In this document: one piece after another, positions 1 through 7,093 of the stretch | Position numbering within the stretch: position 1 is the stretch's first letter | How the letters are laid out: each line of letters begins with the position of its first letter | DNA from: Prevotellaceae bacterium UBA4359 | GTDB taxonomy: Bacteria > Bacteroidota > Bacteroidia > Bacteroidales > Bacteroidaceae | DNA: 11,455 nt | NCBI GenBank assembly: GCA_002393555.1 | Contig: DGSP01000066.1 | Span: forward strand, 1-11,455 | Direction: 5' to 3' | The notes under the pieces: model-generated | Told to the model about the DNA's origin: nothing | Seen by the model: the letters and a program-made list of their open reading frames with translations, nothing else | The model's database searches: none | Position numbers and translations under genes: made by a program

Positions 1-48
1 GATAATTTTGTGTGGTTACTTAATTATTCAAATTTGTTTTACGACAGA

Positions 49-61
49 GCCACGAAGTGGC
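49..61. repeat. Small palindrome with GAA loop (REP-like) downstream of the operon
   Basis: A perfect 5-bp stem (GCCAC / GTGGC) closes a GAA triloop. It lies in a non-coding stretch beyond the operon terminator. A palindrome of the same shape but different stem sequence (GTCCC-GAA-GGGAC) lies at 11373-11385, so the pair look like members of a structural repeat family. The nearby 7-bp inverted pair GGGTTAA (76-82) and TTAACCC (108-114) may belong to the same element. No gene is evident in positions 1-171. What the repeat does is unknown; calling it REP-like is by analogy only. Confidence 0.45.
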
Positions 62-171
62 CTAATGACCGATTCGGGTTAAAAGCACTATATTGTCTTG
101 AAACTGGTTAACCCTCTTAGGTGGTACAAAAAAGGTGAAAGGTTGGAGATAAGAGGCCAAGGAAGGGTGGG

Positions 172-212
172 GCAAACAAAAAAGCACACCCGACAAGGAA
201 TGTCGGATGTGC
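172..212 (-). terminator. Intrinsic (Rho-independent) terminator of the ara operon
   Basis: Read on the minus strand, a 12-bp stem (212-201 pairing with 195-184, with one U-G wobble pair at 207/189) closes a 5-nt loop UUCCU. It is followed directly by a run of six U, then GUUU (183-174). The stem begins 25 nt after the rpiB stop codon. This is a textbook intrinsic terminator and the only strong one on the minus strand in the window, so it probably ends the whole transcript that starts before galM. Confidence 0.9.
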
Positions 213-237
213 CTTCTTAGCGGTTATAGTTTTGACG

Positions 238-678
238 TTATTTGCAGGGGATGGCTTCGATGCGCTGCTGATGGCGACCTCCAGCAAACTCTGTGCTGAA
301 GAACTCGTCGAGGCACTGGCGGCACACGTCTTCGCTGATGAAACGACCGGGGAAGACGATGACGTTGGCGTTGTTGTGTTCACGGATGAGGTGGGCAATC
401 TCTGGTTGCCAAACAAGTCCGGCACGGATGCTCTGGTGCTTGTTGAGGGTCATGGAGATGCCTTCGCCCGAACCGCACATGGCGATGCCGGGATAGACTT
501 CGCCTTTCTCGATGCCTTCTGCCAAAGCATGACCGTAGGTGGCATAGTTGCAAGACTCTTCGGTGTAGGTGCCGTAGTCCTTATACTCGTAGCCTTTCTC
601 TTCGAGATATTTCTTGACGAACTGCTTCAACGGAAATGCAGCATGATCGCTGGCAATTCCAACTGTTTTCACTTCCAT
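238..678 (-). CDS. rpiB: Ribose-5-phosphate isomerase B
   Basis: This 146-residue protein interconverts D-ribose-5-phosphate and D-ribulose-5-phosphate in the cytoplasm, a non-oxidative pentose phosphate reaction. It has the RpiB/LacAB family length and motifs: SDHAAF at residues 10-15, the active-site Cys68 in the MCGSGEG segment, and HNNAN at 101-105, whose His matches the family's catalytic His. Basic residues near 135-139 (RHQQR) fit phosphate binding. It is the last gene of the operon: the ATG follows the tkt-rpiB hairpin by 13 nt and a strong terminator follows the stop. No Shine-Dalgarno sequence is visible, as is usual in Bacteroidetes. LacA/LacB (galactose-6-phosphate isomerase subunits) are the nearest alternative, but the placement next to tkt and araBAD argues for RpiB. 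It is complete and intact. Confidence 0.95.
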   Translation of the reverse strand: MEVKTVGIASDHAAFPLKQFVKKYLEEKGYEYKDYGTYTEESCNYATYGHALAEGIEKGEVYPGIAMCGSGEGISMTLNKHQSIRAGLVWQPEIAHLIREHNNANVIVFPGRFISEDVCRQCLDEFFSTEFAGGRHQQRIEAIPCK

Positions 679-691
679 AAATACAATGATG

Positions 692-804
692 AAGTGAAAA
701 ATGAAGAGTGAAAAGTGAAAAATTCAAGTTACTTCTGCTAATGGGAAACAAAACGCATAGCAGGTAATTTAGATTTTTCACTTTTCACTTTTCACTTTTC
801 ACTT
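692..804 (-). repeat. Heptamer-repeat hairpin between tkt and rpiB
   Basis: Two 32-nt arms (692-723 and 773-804) are reverse complements with only two mismatches. Each arm is itself a tandem array of about 4.5 units of 7 nt (plus-strand unit ACTTTTC or close variants). The 49-nt loop contains a second, nested inverted repeat: CTGCTA at 735-740 with TAGCAG at 758-763, extended by TTAC/GTAA across a 2-nt bulge. The outer hairpin ends 2 nt from the tkt stop codon and 13 nt from the rpiB start, so in the mRNA it fills the whole junction. No U-run follows it, so it does not look like a terminator. An effect on mRNA processing or stability is possible but not shown. Confidence 0.85.
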
Positions 805-806
805 TG

Positions 807-2828
807 TTAGAACAATTTGTTTACTTGTGCATATACGTTTTCTGCGGTGTAGCCGAGTTTCTCGTCGAGCACCTTGTAAGGTGCAGAGAAACCGAAGGAC
901 TCAAGACCCCAGATGCTGCCTTCTGCCTCTGGCACGAGACCGAGGAGGTTCACAGGCAGACCTGCGGTGAGACCGAACTTCTTCACACCTTGTGGGAGAA
1001 CGCTCTGCTGGTACTCCTTGGACTGCTGACGGAAGAGACCCTCGGATGGAACGCTGACGATGCGAACCTTTTTGCCGTCCTTGCGGAGAAGTTCTGCACC
1101 AGCCACAAGGGTTGATACCTCAGAACCTGTAGCCACGAGGATGACATCGGGATTCTCGTCGGAGCCAGCCACGATGTAGCCGCCCTTTGCCACCTGGCTG
1201 TAGTCGTTGCCTGCGGGCAGGTTGTTGATGTTCTGACGAGAGAGGATGAGGGCTGATGGGGTAGCCATGTTGTCCATAGCGAGTGCCCATGCTGCAGTGG
1301 TCTCCTGTGCGTCGGCTGGACGAAGAACGAGCACACTGGGCTTGCCAGAGTGGTTCTTCAGTTTCTCCATGAGACGAATCTGTGCTTCCTGCTCAACTGG
1401 CTCGTGAGTAGGACCGTCTTCGCCCACGCGGAAGGCATCGTGAGTCCAGATGAACTTCACAGGGAGTTCCATGAGGGCTGCCATACGAACAGCAGGCTTC
1501 ATGTAGTCGGAGAAGACGAAGAAGGTACCGCATGCTGGGATGACACCTCCGTGGAGTGCCATACCGATGCAGCAGCAAGCCATCGTCAACTCTGCCACAC
1601 CAGCCTGGAAGAAAGCACCAGAGAAGTCACCCTTCGTGAAGGCATGAGTCTTCTTGAGGAAGCCGTCTGTCTTGTCTGAGTTGGAGAGGTCAGCAGAAGC
1701 ACAAATCATGTTGGGAACCTGTTCGGCGAGTACAGAGAGACATGCTGCCGATGCAGAACGGGTGGCATCGTTGTCCTTCTGAACGCACTTGCTCCAGTCA
1801 ATCTTAGGAGCCTTGCCGCTGAACCAGTCTGCCTGCTGGGCAGCCTTCTCTGGGTTGGCAGCAGCCCAAGCCTTCTCCTCTGCATAACGCTCGGCGCAGA
1901 TGGCTTCGAGTTCCTTGGCACGGTTGGCGTAGAGTTCCTTCACGTCATCGAAAATCTGGAATGGATTCTCAGGATCGCCACCGAGGTGCTTGATGGTGTT
2001 GATGTAAGCATCGCCACCGAGAGGAGCACCGTGAGTCTTGCAGTTAGCCTCGTAAGAAGTACCGTCTGCCTTGAGGGCACCCTTACCCATGATGCACTTA
2101 CCGATGATGAGAGTTGGCTTGCCTTCCACCTTCTGAGCCTTGTCGAGAGCGGCACGAATCTGTGCAGCATCGTTACCTACGATTTCAATCACTTCCCAAC
2201 CGAAAGCGCGGTACTTTGCAGCAGTATCTTCGGTCATAACTTCCTTAGTTTCAGTGGAAAGTTGAATGTCGTTAGAGTCATAGAACATGATGAGGTTGTC
2301 GAGACCGAGAACGGCAGCGATACGTGCGCCACCCTGAGAAATCTCTTCCTGCACACCACCATCGGAGATGTAAGCGTAGATGGTTTCCTTAGCGAAAGTG
2401 GGGTTGCCTGTGTGAGCAGCCAAGAACTTGGCAGCGATGGCAGCACCAATGGCGAACACATGACCTTGGCCAAGAGGACCAGAAGTGTTCTCAATGCCAC
2501 GGGCAATCTCAAACTCAGGGTGACCCGTAGTAGGAGAGCCCCACTGACGGAGTTGTGCCAACTCGTCGAGCGTGAACTTGCCGATGAGGCAGAGTTGAGA
2601 GTAGAGCATGGGTGCCATGTGGCCAGGGTCGAGGAAGAAGCGGTCGCGACCAACCCAGCCGGGGTTCTTGGGGTCGTATTTCAGATATTCAGAATACAAC
2701 ACATTGATGAAGTCGGCACCGCCCATGGCACCACCGGGGTGGCCAGACTTTGCCTTCTCTACTGCACTTGCTGCCAAGATACGGATGTTGTCGGCAGCGT
2801 GATTCAAAACTTGAATTGAATTTGCCAT
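807..2828 (-). CDS. tkt: Transketolase
   Basis: This 673-residue thiamine-diphosphate enzyme moves two-carbon ketol units between pentose, tetrose and heptose phosphates. The length matches full bacterial transketolases (about 660-670). Visible landmarks are KSGHPGGAMG (27-36), the GH of residues 69-70, GHPE (102-105), GPLGQG (117-122), and the diphosphate-binding region with Asp156 and, 30 residues later, Asn186. The pyrimidine-domain catalytic Glu413 lies in AGVAELTM, followed by THDAF and GEDGPTHEPVEQ (462-480), which carries substrate-binding His residues. The usual GDG reads SDG here (155-157). It lies downstream of araB and upstream of rpiB, with repeat hairpins on both sides, and would process the xylulose-5-phosphate made by AraBAD. 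The start at 2828 gives an N-terminus aligned with the family. A DXP synthase is excluded by the transketolase-specific motifs. Confidence 0.97.
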   Translation of the reverse strand: MANSIQVLNHAADNIRILAASAVEKAKSGHPGGAMGGADFINVLYSEYLKYDPKNPGWVGRDRFFLDPGHMAPMLYSQLCLIGKFTLDELAQLRQWGSPTTGHPEFEIARGIENTSGPLGQGHVFAIGAAIAAKFLAAHTGNPTFAKETIYAYISDGGVQEEISQGGARIAAVLGLDNLIMFYDSNDIQLSTETKEVMTEDTAAKYRAFGWEVIEIVGNDAAQIRAALDKAQKVEGKPTLIIGKCIMGKGALKADGTSYEANCKTHGAPLGGDAYINTIKHLGGDPENPFQIFDDVKELYANRAKELEAICAERYAEEKAWAAANPEKAAQQADWFSGKAPKIDWSKCVQKDNDATRSASAACLSVLAEQVPNMICASADLSNSDKTDGFLKKTHAFTKGDFSGAFFQAGVAELTMACCCIGMALHGGVIPACGTFFVFSDYMKPAVRMAALMELPVKFIWTHDAFRVGEDGPTHEPVEQEAQIRLMEKLKNHSGKPSVLVLRPADAQETTAAWALAMDNMATPSALILSRQNINNLPAGNDYSQVAKGGYIVAGSDENPDVILVATGSEVSTLVAGAELLRKDGKKVRIVSVPSEGLFRQQSKEYQQSVLPQGVKKFGLTAGLPVNLLGLVPEAEGSIWGLESFGFSAPYKVLDEKLGYTAENVYAQVNKLF

Positions 2829-2840
2829 AAAAACTTATTG

Positions 2841-2929
2841 AATTAGGAATGAGGAATTAGGAGTGAGGAATTGTTTGTTGAACAGACGGGCGTCCATTCC
2901 TAATTCCTCATTCCCAATTCCTAATTATT
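2841..2929 (-). repeat. Heptamer-repeat hairpin between araB and tkt (copy 1 of a pair)
   Basis: The left arm (2841-2878) and right arm (2893-2929) are complementary tandem arrays of 7-nt units (AATTAGG/AATGAGG types on the left, ATTCCTA/ATTCCTC types on the right) around a 14-nt loop. Both arms also occur at 4531-4618: the left arm is identical over 38 nt and the right arm differs at one of 37 positions, while the loops are unrelated. The element ends 4 nt from the araB stop codon, and its other base is 12 nt from the tkt ATG. No U-run follows, so it is not a typical terminator. Confidence 0.88.
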
Positions 2930-2933
2930 AATG

Positions 2934-4523
2934 TTACTTTTTATTCTCTACAGCCGCCTGCTCGATGGCCAAGCCCTTCTTGTAGTTCTCGATGTAGGCA
3001 TTGAAACCTGCCACATCTTCTAGTGTAGGCGCAATTTCTGTGCCTGCATTGCCTGCGAACACCACGAGGTCGAGGTAGTCGGGCAGAGAGAGTTTGCGGT
3101 CGTTGTTCACTGCGTAGGCTGCCAAGAGTGCGATACCCCAAGCACCGCCCTCGCCAGCGGTCTCCATCACAGAAATGGGGGAGTTGAGTGCTGCTGCCAG
3201 CATCTTCTGCCCCACACCTGGAGTGGTGAAGTAGCCGCCATGTCCTGTGATGCGGTCAACCTTTACTTTCTCTTCCTTCAAAAGGATATCGTTGCCAATC
3301 TTCAACACGCCGATAGCACCATAGAGGTGTGCGCGCATGAAGTTGGCGAGGCTGAACTTGTCGTTGGCTGAACGCACAAAGAGTGGACGGCCATCGGCAA
3401 GACCTGTCACGGGTTCGCCCGACACATAGTTGTAGGAGAGGATGCCACCACAGTCTGCATCGCCCTTTGTGGCCACGTTGAAGAGGTTGGTGTAGAGTTG
3501 GTTCATATCGACAGGCATGCCCATCAGTTCCTGGAACTCCTTGAATATCTTCACCCAAGCGTTGATGTCGCTGGTGCAGTTGTTGCAGTGTACCATAGCC
3601 ACGAGTGAACCGTCTGGAGTGGTCACCATGTCAATCATCTTGTAAGGCTTGGAGAGTTCCTTCTCCAATACAATCATAGAGAAGGAAGAAGTGCCTGCGG
3701 ACACGTTGCCGGTGCGCTGCTTCACAGCATTGGTTGCCACCATGCCTGTTCCTGCATCGCCTTCGGGAGGACATACTGGGATGCCAGCCTTCAGGTGACC
3801 CGACACGTCGAGACGGTTAGCACCTTCAGGGGTGAGGAATCCTGCGTTCTCGCCAGCGTTGAGCGACTTGGGCAGGATGTCGAGCAACTTCCAGCCGAAG
3901 CCTCTTGGCTCGATGAGTTTGTCGAACTTCGCCACCATCTCAGCATCGTAAGTCTTCGTCTTGGGGTCAACAGGAATCATGCCCGATGCATCGCCTACGC
4001 CCAGCACCTTCTGACCCGTAATTTGCCAATGGATGTAGCCTGCGAGGGTAGTGAGGAACTCGATGTCCTTCACGTGCTCCTCGTTGTCGAGAATGGCTTC
4101 ATAAAGGTGTGAGATGCTCCAACGGAGAGGAATGTTGTAGTTGAAGAGTTTGGAGAGTTCGGCTGCGGCCTTGCCCGTGTTGGTGTTGCGCCAAGTGCGG
4201 AAAGGCACAAGGATGTCGTTGCCCTTGAAGGCCATGTAGCCGTGCATCATGGCACTGATGCCGATGGCTGCCAATCGCTCTATTTCTACTTCGTACTGCT
4301 CCAGCACATTCTTACGCAACTGGGCATAGCAGTCCTGAAGGCCATACCAGATGGCTTCGGTGCTGTAGGTCCAAAGGCCGTCCACCAACTGGTTCTCCCA
4401 GGTGTGGCTACCCTGTGCGATAGGCTTGTAATCCTCGTCGATGAGGACTGCCTTGATGCGGGTAGAGCCAAACTCGATTCCGAGAATGGCTTTACCTGAT
4501 TCTATCGTTTGTTTTGCGGTCAT
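2934..4523 (-). CDS. araB: Ribulokinase (FGGY-family carbohydrate kinase)
   Basis: This 529-residue kinase is expected to phosphorylate L-ribulose to L-ribulose-5-phosphate with ATP in the cytoplasm. The N-terminal ATPase-fold phosphate loop is visible as GIEFGSTRIKAVLID (15-29). Asp256 in GDAGTG (255-260) matches the FGGY catalytic base. A second nucleotide-binding segment, NVSAGTSSFSM, lies at 273-283, and the C-terminal FGGY region shows TGHGGYF (426-432) and ETAGEGGAWGIALLA (454-468). The sequence alone could be read as a xylulokinase-like FGGY enzyme. The ribulokinase call rests on its position directly after araA and before tkt, as in other Bacteroidetes arabinose operons. It is flanked on both sides by near-identical repeat hairpins. 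The ATG lies only 7 nt past the upstream hairpin base, with no Shine-Dalgarno match. Confidence 0.92.
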   Translation of the reverse strand: MTAKQTIESGKAILGIEFGSTRIKAVLIDEDYKPIAQGSHTWENQLVDGLWTYSTEAIWYGLQDCYAQLRKNVLEQYEVEIERLAAIGISAMMHGYMAFKGNDILVPFRTWRNTNTGKAAAELSKLFNYNIPLRWSISHLYEAILDNEEHVKDIEFLTTLAGYIHWQITGQKVLGVGDASGMIPVDPKTKTYDAEMVAKFDKLIEPRGFGWKLLDILPKSLNAGENAGFLTPEGANRLDVSGHLKAGIPVCPPEGDAGTGMVATNAVKQRTGNVSAGTSSFSMIVLEKELSKPYKMIDMVTTPDGSLVAMVHCNNCTSDINAWVKIFKEFQELMGMPVDMNQLYTNLFNVATKGDADCGGILSYNYVSGEPVTGLADGRPLFVRSANDKFSLANFMRAHLYGAIGVLKIGNDILLKEEKVKVDRITGHGGYFTTPGVGQKMLAAALNSPISVMETAGEGGAWGIALLAAYAVNNDRKLSLPDYLDLVVFAGNAGTEIAPTLEDVAGFNAYIENYKKGLAIEQAAVENKK

Positions 4524-4530
4524 AAATCTT

Positions 4531-4618
4531 AATTAGGAATGAGGAATTAGGAGTGAGGAATTGTTTGTGGAGCCAATGGCATCCATTCCTAATTCCTCAT
4601 TCCTAATTCCTAATTATT
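4531..4618 (-). repeat. Heptamer-repeat hairpin between araA and araB (copy 2 of a pair)
   Basis: The left arm (4531-4568) and right arm (4582-4618) are tandem 7-nt arrays in inverted orientation around a 13-nt loop. The loop itself contains GCCA/TGGC. Allowing the arms to slide by one unit gives about 25 paired bases with one mismatch. The right arm runs into the first base of the araA stop codon, and the other base of the hairpin is 7 nt from the araB ATG, so the element occupies essentially the whole intergenic space. It is the sister copy of the element at 2841-2929. Confidence 0.88.
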
Positions 4619-6153
4619 TACTTCAGTGCTTTGTTCAACATGTAGTACACCTCGTTCATCTGGAGGTCGTGCTTGAACTCGCTGATGGTGGTGTTCTTGT
4701 TAATCTTCACATACTCGATGCCGAGCATCTCTGCGAAGTCCTCCCAATACTCTTCGGTGATGTCGTAGGAGAAGGCACTGTGGTGTGTACCACCTGCAAG
4801 AATCCATGCACCAGCACCGATTTCGAAGGTTGGCTGAGGTACCCAGAGGGCCGATGCCACAGGAAGGTTGGGCATGGGCTTTGGCTCGATGCACTCCACC
4901 TCCTGAGAGATGAGACGGAAGCGGTTGCTAAGGTCAACGACTGTAGCCTTGATGCCACGACCCACCTTCGAGGTGAACACGAGACGGGCTGTCTGCTGCT
5001 TGCGGATGCCGATGCCGAGGAAGTGAACTTCGAGTTTGGGCTTGTCGGTAGCGATGAGCGGACACACCTCGAGCATGTGGCTCTGGAGGCAAGAAGAGCG
5101 GTCGCCGGCAAAGTTGAGGGTGTAGTCCTCGAGGAAAGAGCAGCCTGTGGGCAGACCTTGAGAGATGACCCAGAGTGTGCGATAGAGGCAAGCGGTCTTC
5201 CAGTCGCCTTCGGCACCGAAACCATAACCTTCTGCCATCAGGCGCTGAGAAGCGAGACCAGGAATCTGGTCGAAGCCTACGAAATTGGGGTCGTTGATGT
5301 CGGCATCGCCGAGGTCGTCGAAGTTGGTGGTGAAGGCTGTAGCACCCTCATCCTTCAACACGCGGCGAAGAGCGATTTCAGCCTTGGCTGCATTCTTCAC
5401 CTTCTCCCAATATACTTGTTCGCCACTCTCGTCAATCTTGATGGTGTATTCCTTCTTGTATTCCTCAACGAGTGCATCTGTCTCAGCGTCAGTCACCTGC
5501 TTGAAGTATTCCATGAGAGAGGAAACGGGGTAGTAGTCCACATGGTAGCCCATACGCTGCTCGAACTCCACGCGGTCGCCGTCAGTCACAGCCACGTTGT
5601 TCATGTTCATACCGAACATCAAGCAGCGCACGTTCTTGGCATCAGCAACACCTGCTGCCACACGTGCCCAAACGGCAATCTGCTTCTGAGCGGCCTCGTC
5701 TTTCCAGTAGCCGCACACCACCTTGCGAGGAACACGCATGCGAGTACAGATGTGGCCGAACTCTATGTCGCCGTGAGCAGACTGGTTGAGGTTCATGAAG
5801 TCCATGTCGATTTCGCCCCATGGAATTTCGGCGTTATACTGAGTGTGGAAGTGGAGCAGTGGTTTCTGCAGGTCTTGCAAGCCCTTAATCCACATCTTGG
5901 CAGGCGAGAAGGTGTGCATCCAGGTAATCACACCAGCACACTTGTCATCATTGTTGGCTGCCTTCATCACGGCCTCCACTTCCTTCGACGAGTTGGCAGT
6001 GCCTTTATACACAACCTTGATGGGAATGAGACCGCCATTGTTCAGTCCATCGACCATTTCCTTCGAGTGTCCGTCCACGATTTTCACGGTTTCACCTCCG
6101 TAGAGCAACTGAGCGCCAGTCACCCACCATAATTCCAAATTTTCAAATGCCAT
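4618..6153 (-). CDS. araA: L-arabinose isomerase
   Basis: This 511-residue enzyme converts L-arabinose to L-ribulose, the first cytoplasmic step of the pathway. It needs a divalent metal, usually Mn2+. The length is close to the roughly 500 residues of E. coli AraA. The metal-binding and catalytic positions are present: Glu308 in MAEGYGFGAEGDWK, Glu342 in FLEDYT, His359 in SHMLEVCP and the His457-His458 pair in GGTHH. The N-terminal LWWVTGAQLLYG (8-19) and the ITWMHTFSPAKMWI stretch (76-89) are also typical of the family. The start at 6153 gives the normal N-terminus. It follows araD after an unusually long 178-nt gap. A 523-codon open frame on the opposite strand (4561-6132) is a by-product of its codon use. 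Confidence 0.98.
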   Translation of the reverse strand: MAFENLELWWVTGAQLLYGGETVKIVDGHSKEMVDGLNNGGLIPIKVVYKGTANSSKEVEAVMKAANNDDKCAGVITWMHTFSPAKMWIKGLQDLQKPLLHFHTQYNAEIPWGEIDMDFMNLNQSAHGDIEFGHICTRMRVPRKVVCGYWKDEAAQKQIAVWARVAAGVADAKNVRCLMFGMNMNNVAVTDGDRVEFEQRMGYHVDYYPVSSLMEYFKQVTDAETDALVEEYKKEYTIKIDESGEQVYWEKVKNAAKAEIALRRVLKDEGATAFTTNFDDLGDADINDPNFVGFDQIPGLASQRLMAEGYGFGAEGDWKTACLYRTLWVISQGLPTGCSFLEDYTLNFAGDRSSCLQSHMLEVCPLIATDKPKLEVHFLGIGIRKQQTARLVFTSKVGRGIKATVVDLSNRFRLISQEVECIEPKPMPNLPVASALWVPQPTFEIGAGAWILAGGTHHSAFSYDITEEYWEDFAEMLGIEYVKINKNTTISEFKHDLQMNEVYYMLNKALK

Positions 6154-6166
6154 AGTTTTTCGTTTT

Positions 6167-6246
6167 TAATTAACAATTAATAATTAACAATTAACAATTG
6201 CCATGCGGCCTGAAATCATCAACTATTAATTGTTGGTTAGTAATTA
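6167..6246 (-). repeat. Heptamer-repeat inverted element upstream of araA
   Basis: The left part (6171-6198) is four consecutive 7-nt units of type TAACAAT/TAATAAT. The right part (about 6223-6248) has degenerate complementary units (ATTGTTG, GTTAGTA, ATTATTT). The best stem pairs 6172-6185 with 6221-6234 (13 of 14), and TAATTA at 6167-6172 and 6241-6246 can extend it across an internal loop. The hairpin base is about 13 nt from the araA ATG. This copy is more diverged between its arms than those around araB and tkt. Confidence 0.7.
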
Positions 6247-6303
6247 TTTTTTGTTTAATGTGTTAATACTTGCCGTTAAGAGTTTTATAAGTTCTTTACA
6301 ATC

Positions 6304-6326
6304 AACAATAATGCTTTCATATTGTT
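6304..6326 (-). other. Short hairpin just after the araD stop codon
   Basis: On the minus strand AACAATA and TATTGTT form a perfect 7-bp stem, extendable by two pairs across a single-base bulge, beginning 5 nt past the araD stop. No U-run follows, so it is not a convincing terminator. The rest of the araD-araA gap (6247-6303) shows no clear promoter of the TAnnTTTG type on the minus strand. It could be a processing or stability hairpin. Confidence 0.4.
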
Positions 6327-6331
6327 CATTC

Positions 6332-7042
6332 TCAATGCTTCTGGCCTTTCTGGCCGTAGTAGGCGTTGGGGCCATGCTTGCGGTTGTAATGCTTCTCGAT
6401 GAGGAGCGGATTCATGGTCAGGTTGGGGTTGACAGAGAAGGCAACGAAGGCCATCTTGGCACACTGCTCCATCACCTTGGCGTTATAGACAGCATTGTCG
6501 GGTGAAGTGCCCCAAGAGAAAGGACCATGATTCTTCACCAGCACGGCTGGGGTGTGGTCGGGGTTAATCTTGCGGATGTTGAGGATTTCATCCACAATCA
6601 CGTTGCCCGTCTCCAGTTCGTAAGCACCTTCCACCTCTTCCTTCGTCATGTCGCGGGTGCAGGGGATGGCCTGATAGAAATAGTCAGCATGGGTGGTGCC
6701 GATGTTGGGGATGTCCTTGCCAGCCTGTGCAAAAGCAGTGGCATAGGTGGAGTGGGTGTGTACCACGCCCTGGATGTTGGGGAATGCCTTGTAAAGCACC
6801 AGATGGGTCGGTGTGTCGGAAGAGGGATTGAGGTCGCCTTCCACCACCTTGCCCGATTCGAGGTCCACCACCACCATGTCGCTGGCCTTCATCTCGTCGT
6901 AACTGACGCCAGAGGGTTTAATCACCACGAGGCCTTTTTCACGGTCAATACCAGACACGTTACCCCACGTGAAGATAACGAGGCCTTGTTTCACTAAGTC
7001 AAGATTAGCCTTAAATACTTTCTCTTTCAGTTCTTCAAGCAT
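6332..7042 (-). CDS. araD: L-ribulose-5-phosphate 4-epimerase
   Basis: This 236-residue class II aldolase-fold enzyme converts L-ribulose-5-phosphate to D-xylulose-5-phosphate, the entry point into the pentose phosphate pathway. Zinc ligands match the family: His95 and His97 in VHTHSTYA, and His172 in KNHGPF. Asp76 in SSDTPTH, Asp120 in THADYF and Tyr229 near the C-terminus sit at the same numbers as the acidic and Tyr catalytic residues of the E. coli enzyme. The phosphate-binding regions TWGNVSG (25-31) and KPSGVSY (42-48) are intact. The ATG at 7042 is preceded by an A/G-rich stretch (AAAGAAGAAC) that may aid ribosome binding. L-fuculose-phosphate aldolase and other paralogues share the fold, but the operon context and Tyr229 favour AraD. 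Confidence 0.96.
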   Translation of the reverse strand: MLEELKEKVFKANLDLVKQGLVIFTWGNVSGIDREKGLVVIKPSGVSYDEMKASDMVVVDLESGKVVEGDLNPSSDTPTHLVLYKAFPNIQGVVHTHSTYATAFAQAGKDIPNIGTTHADYFYQAIPCTRDMTKEEVEGAYELETGNVIVDEILNIRKINPDHTPAVLVKNHGPFSWGTSPDNAVYNAKVMEQCAKMAFVAFSVNPNLTMNPLLIEKHYNRKHGPNAYYGQKGQKH

Positions 7043-7070
7043 TGTTCTTCTTTTTTATGGTTAATAAATA

Positions 7071-7093
7071 ATTCTTAATTTTCTAATTCTTAA
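7071..7093 (-). repeat. Short heptamer-type tandem repeat spanning the araR stop codon
   Basis: ATTCTTA units at 7071-7077 and 7086-7092 flank an 8-nt variant unit, so the period is 7 apart from one inserted base. The array overlaps the last codons and the TAG stop (7085-7083) of the regulator gene and runs into the 40-nt gap before araD. It resembles one arm of the hairpin elements seen downstream in the operon, without a partner arm. Confidence 0.5.

Noticed and set aside
232..711. A 159-codon plus-strand frame opposite rpiB
   Set aside because: It overlaps rpiB in full and extends into the repeat hairpin, so it is a shadow frame.
692..804. A CRISPR-like array
   Set aside because: The repeats are 7 nt with no spacers and form inverted arms; no cas genes are present.
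1986..2819. A 277-codon plus-strand frame opposite tkt
   Set aside because: It is antisense to a complete, well-conserved transketolase and has no start context or family resemblance.
2841..4618. araB as the cargo of a mobile element bounded by the two repeats
   Set aside because: The repeats are direct copies of an internally inverted hairpin, no transposase or target-site duplication is visible, and araB sits in its usual operon place.
4561..6132. A 523-codon open frame on the plus strand opposite araA
   Set aside because: It mirrors araA almost exactly, its product has no recognisable family features, and araA is unmistakable. Codon bias against TTA, CTA and TCA in the real gene leaves the opposite strand open.
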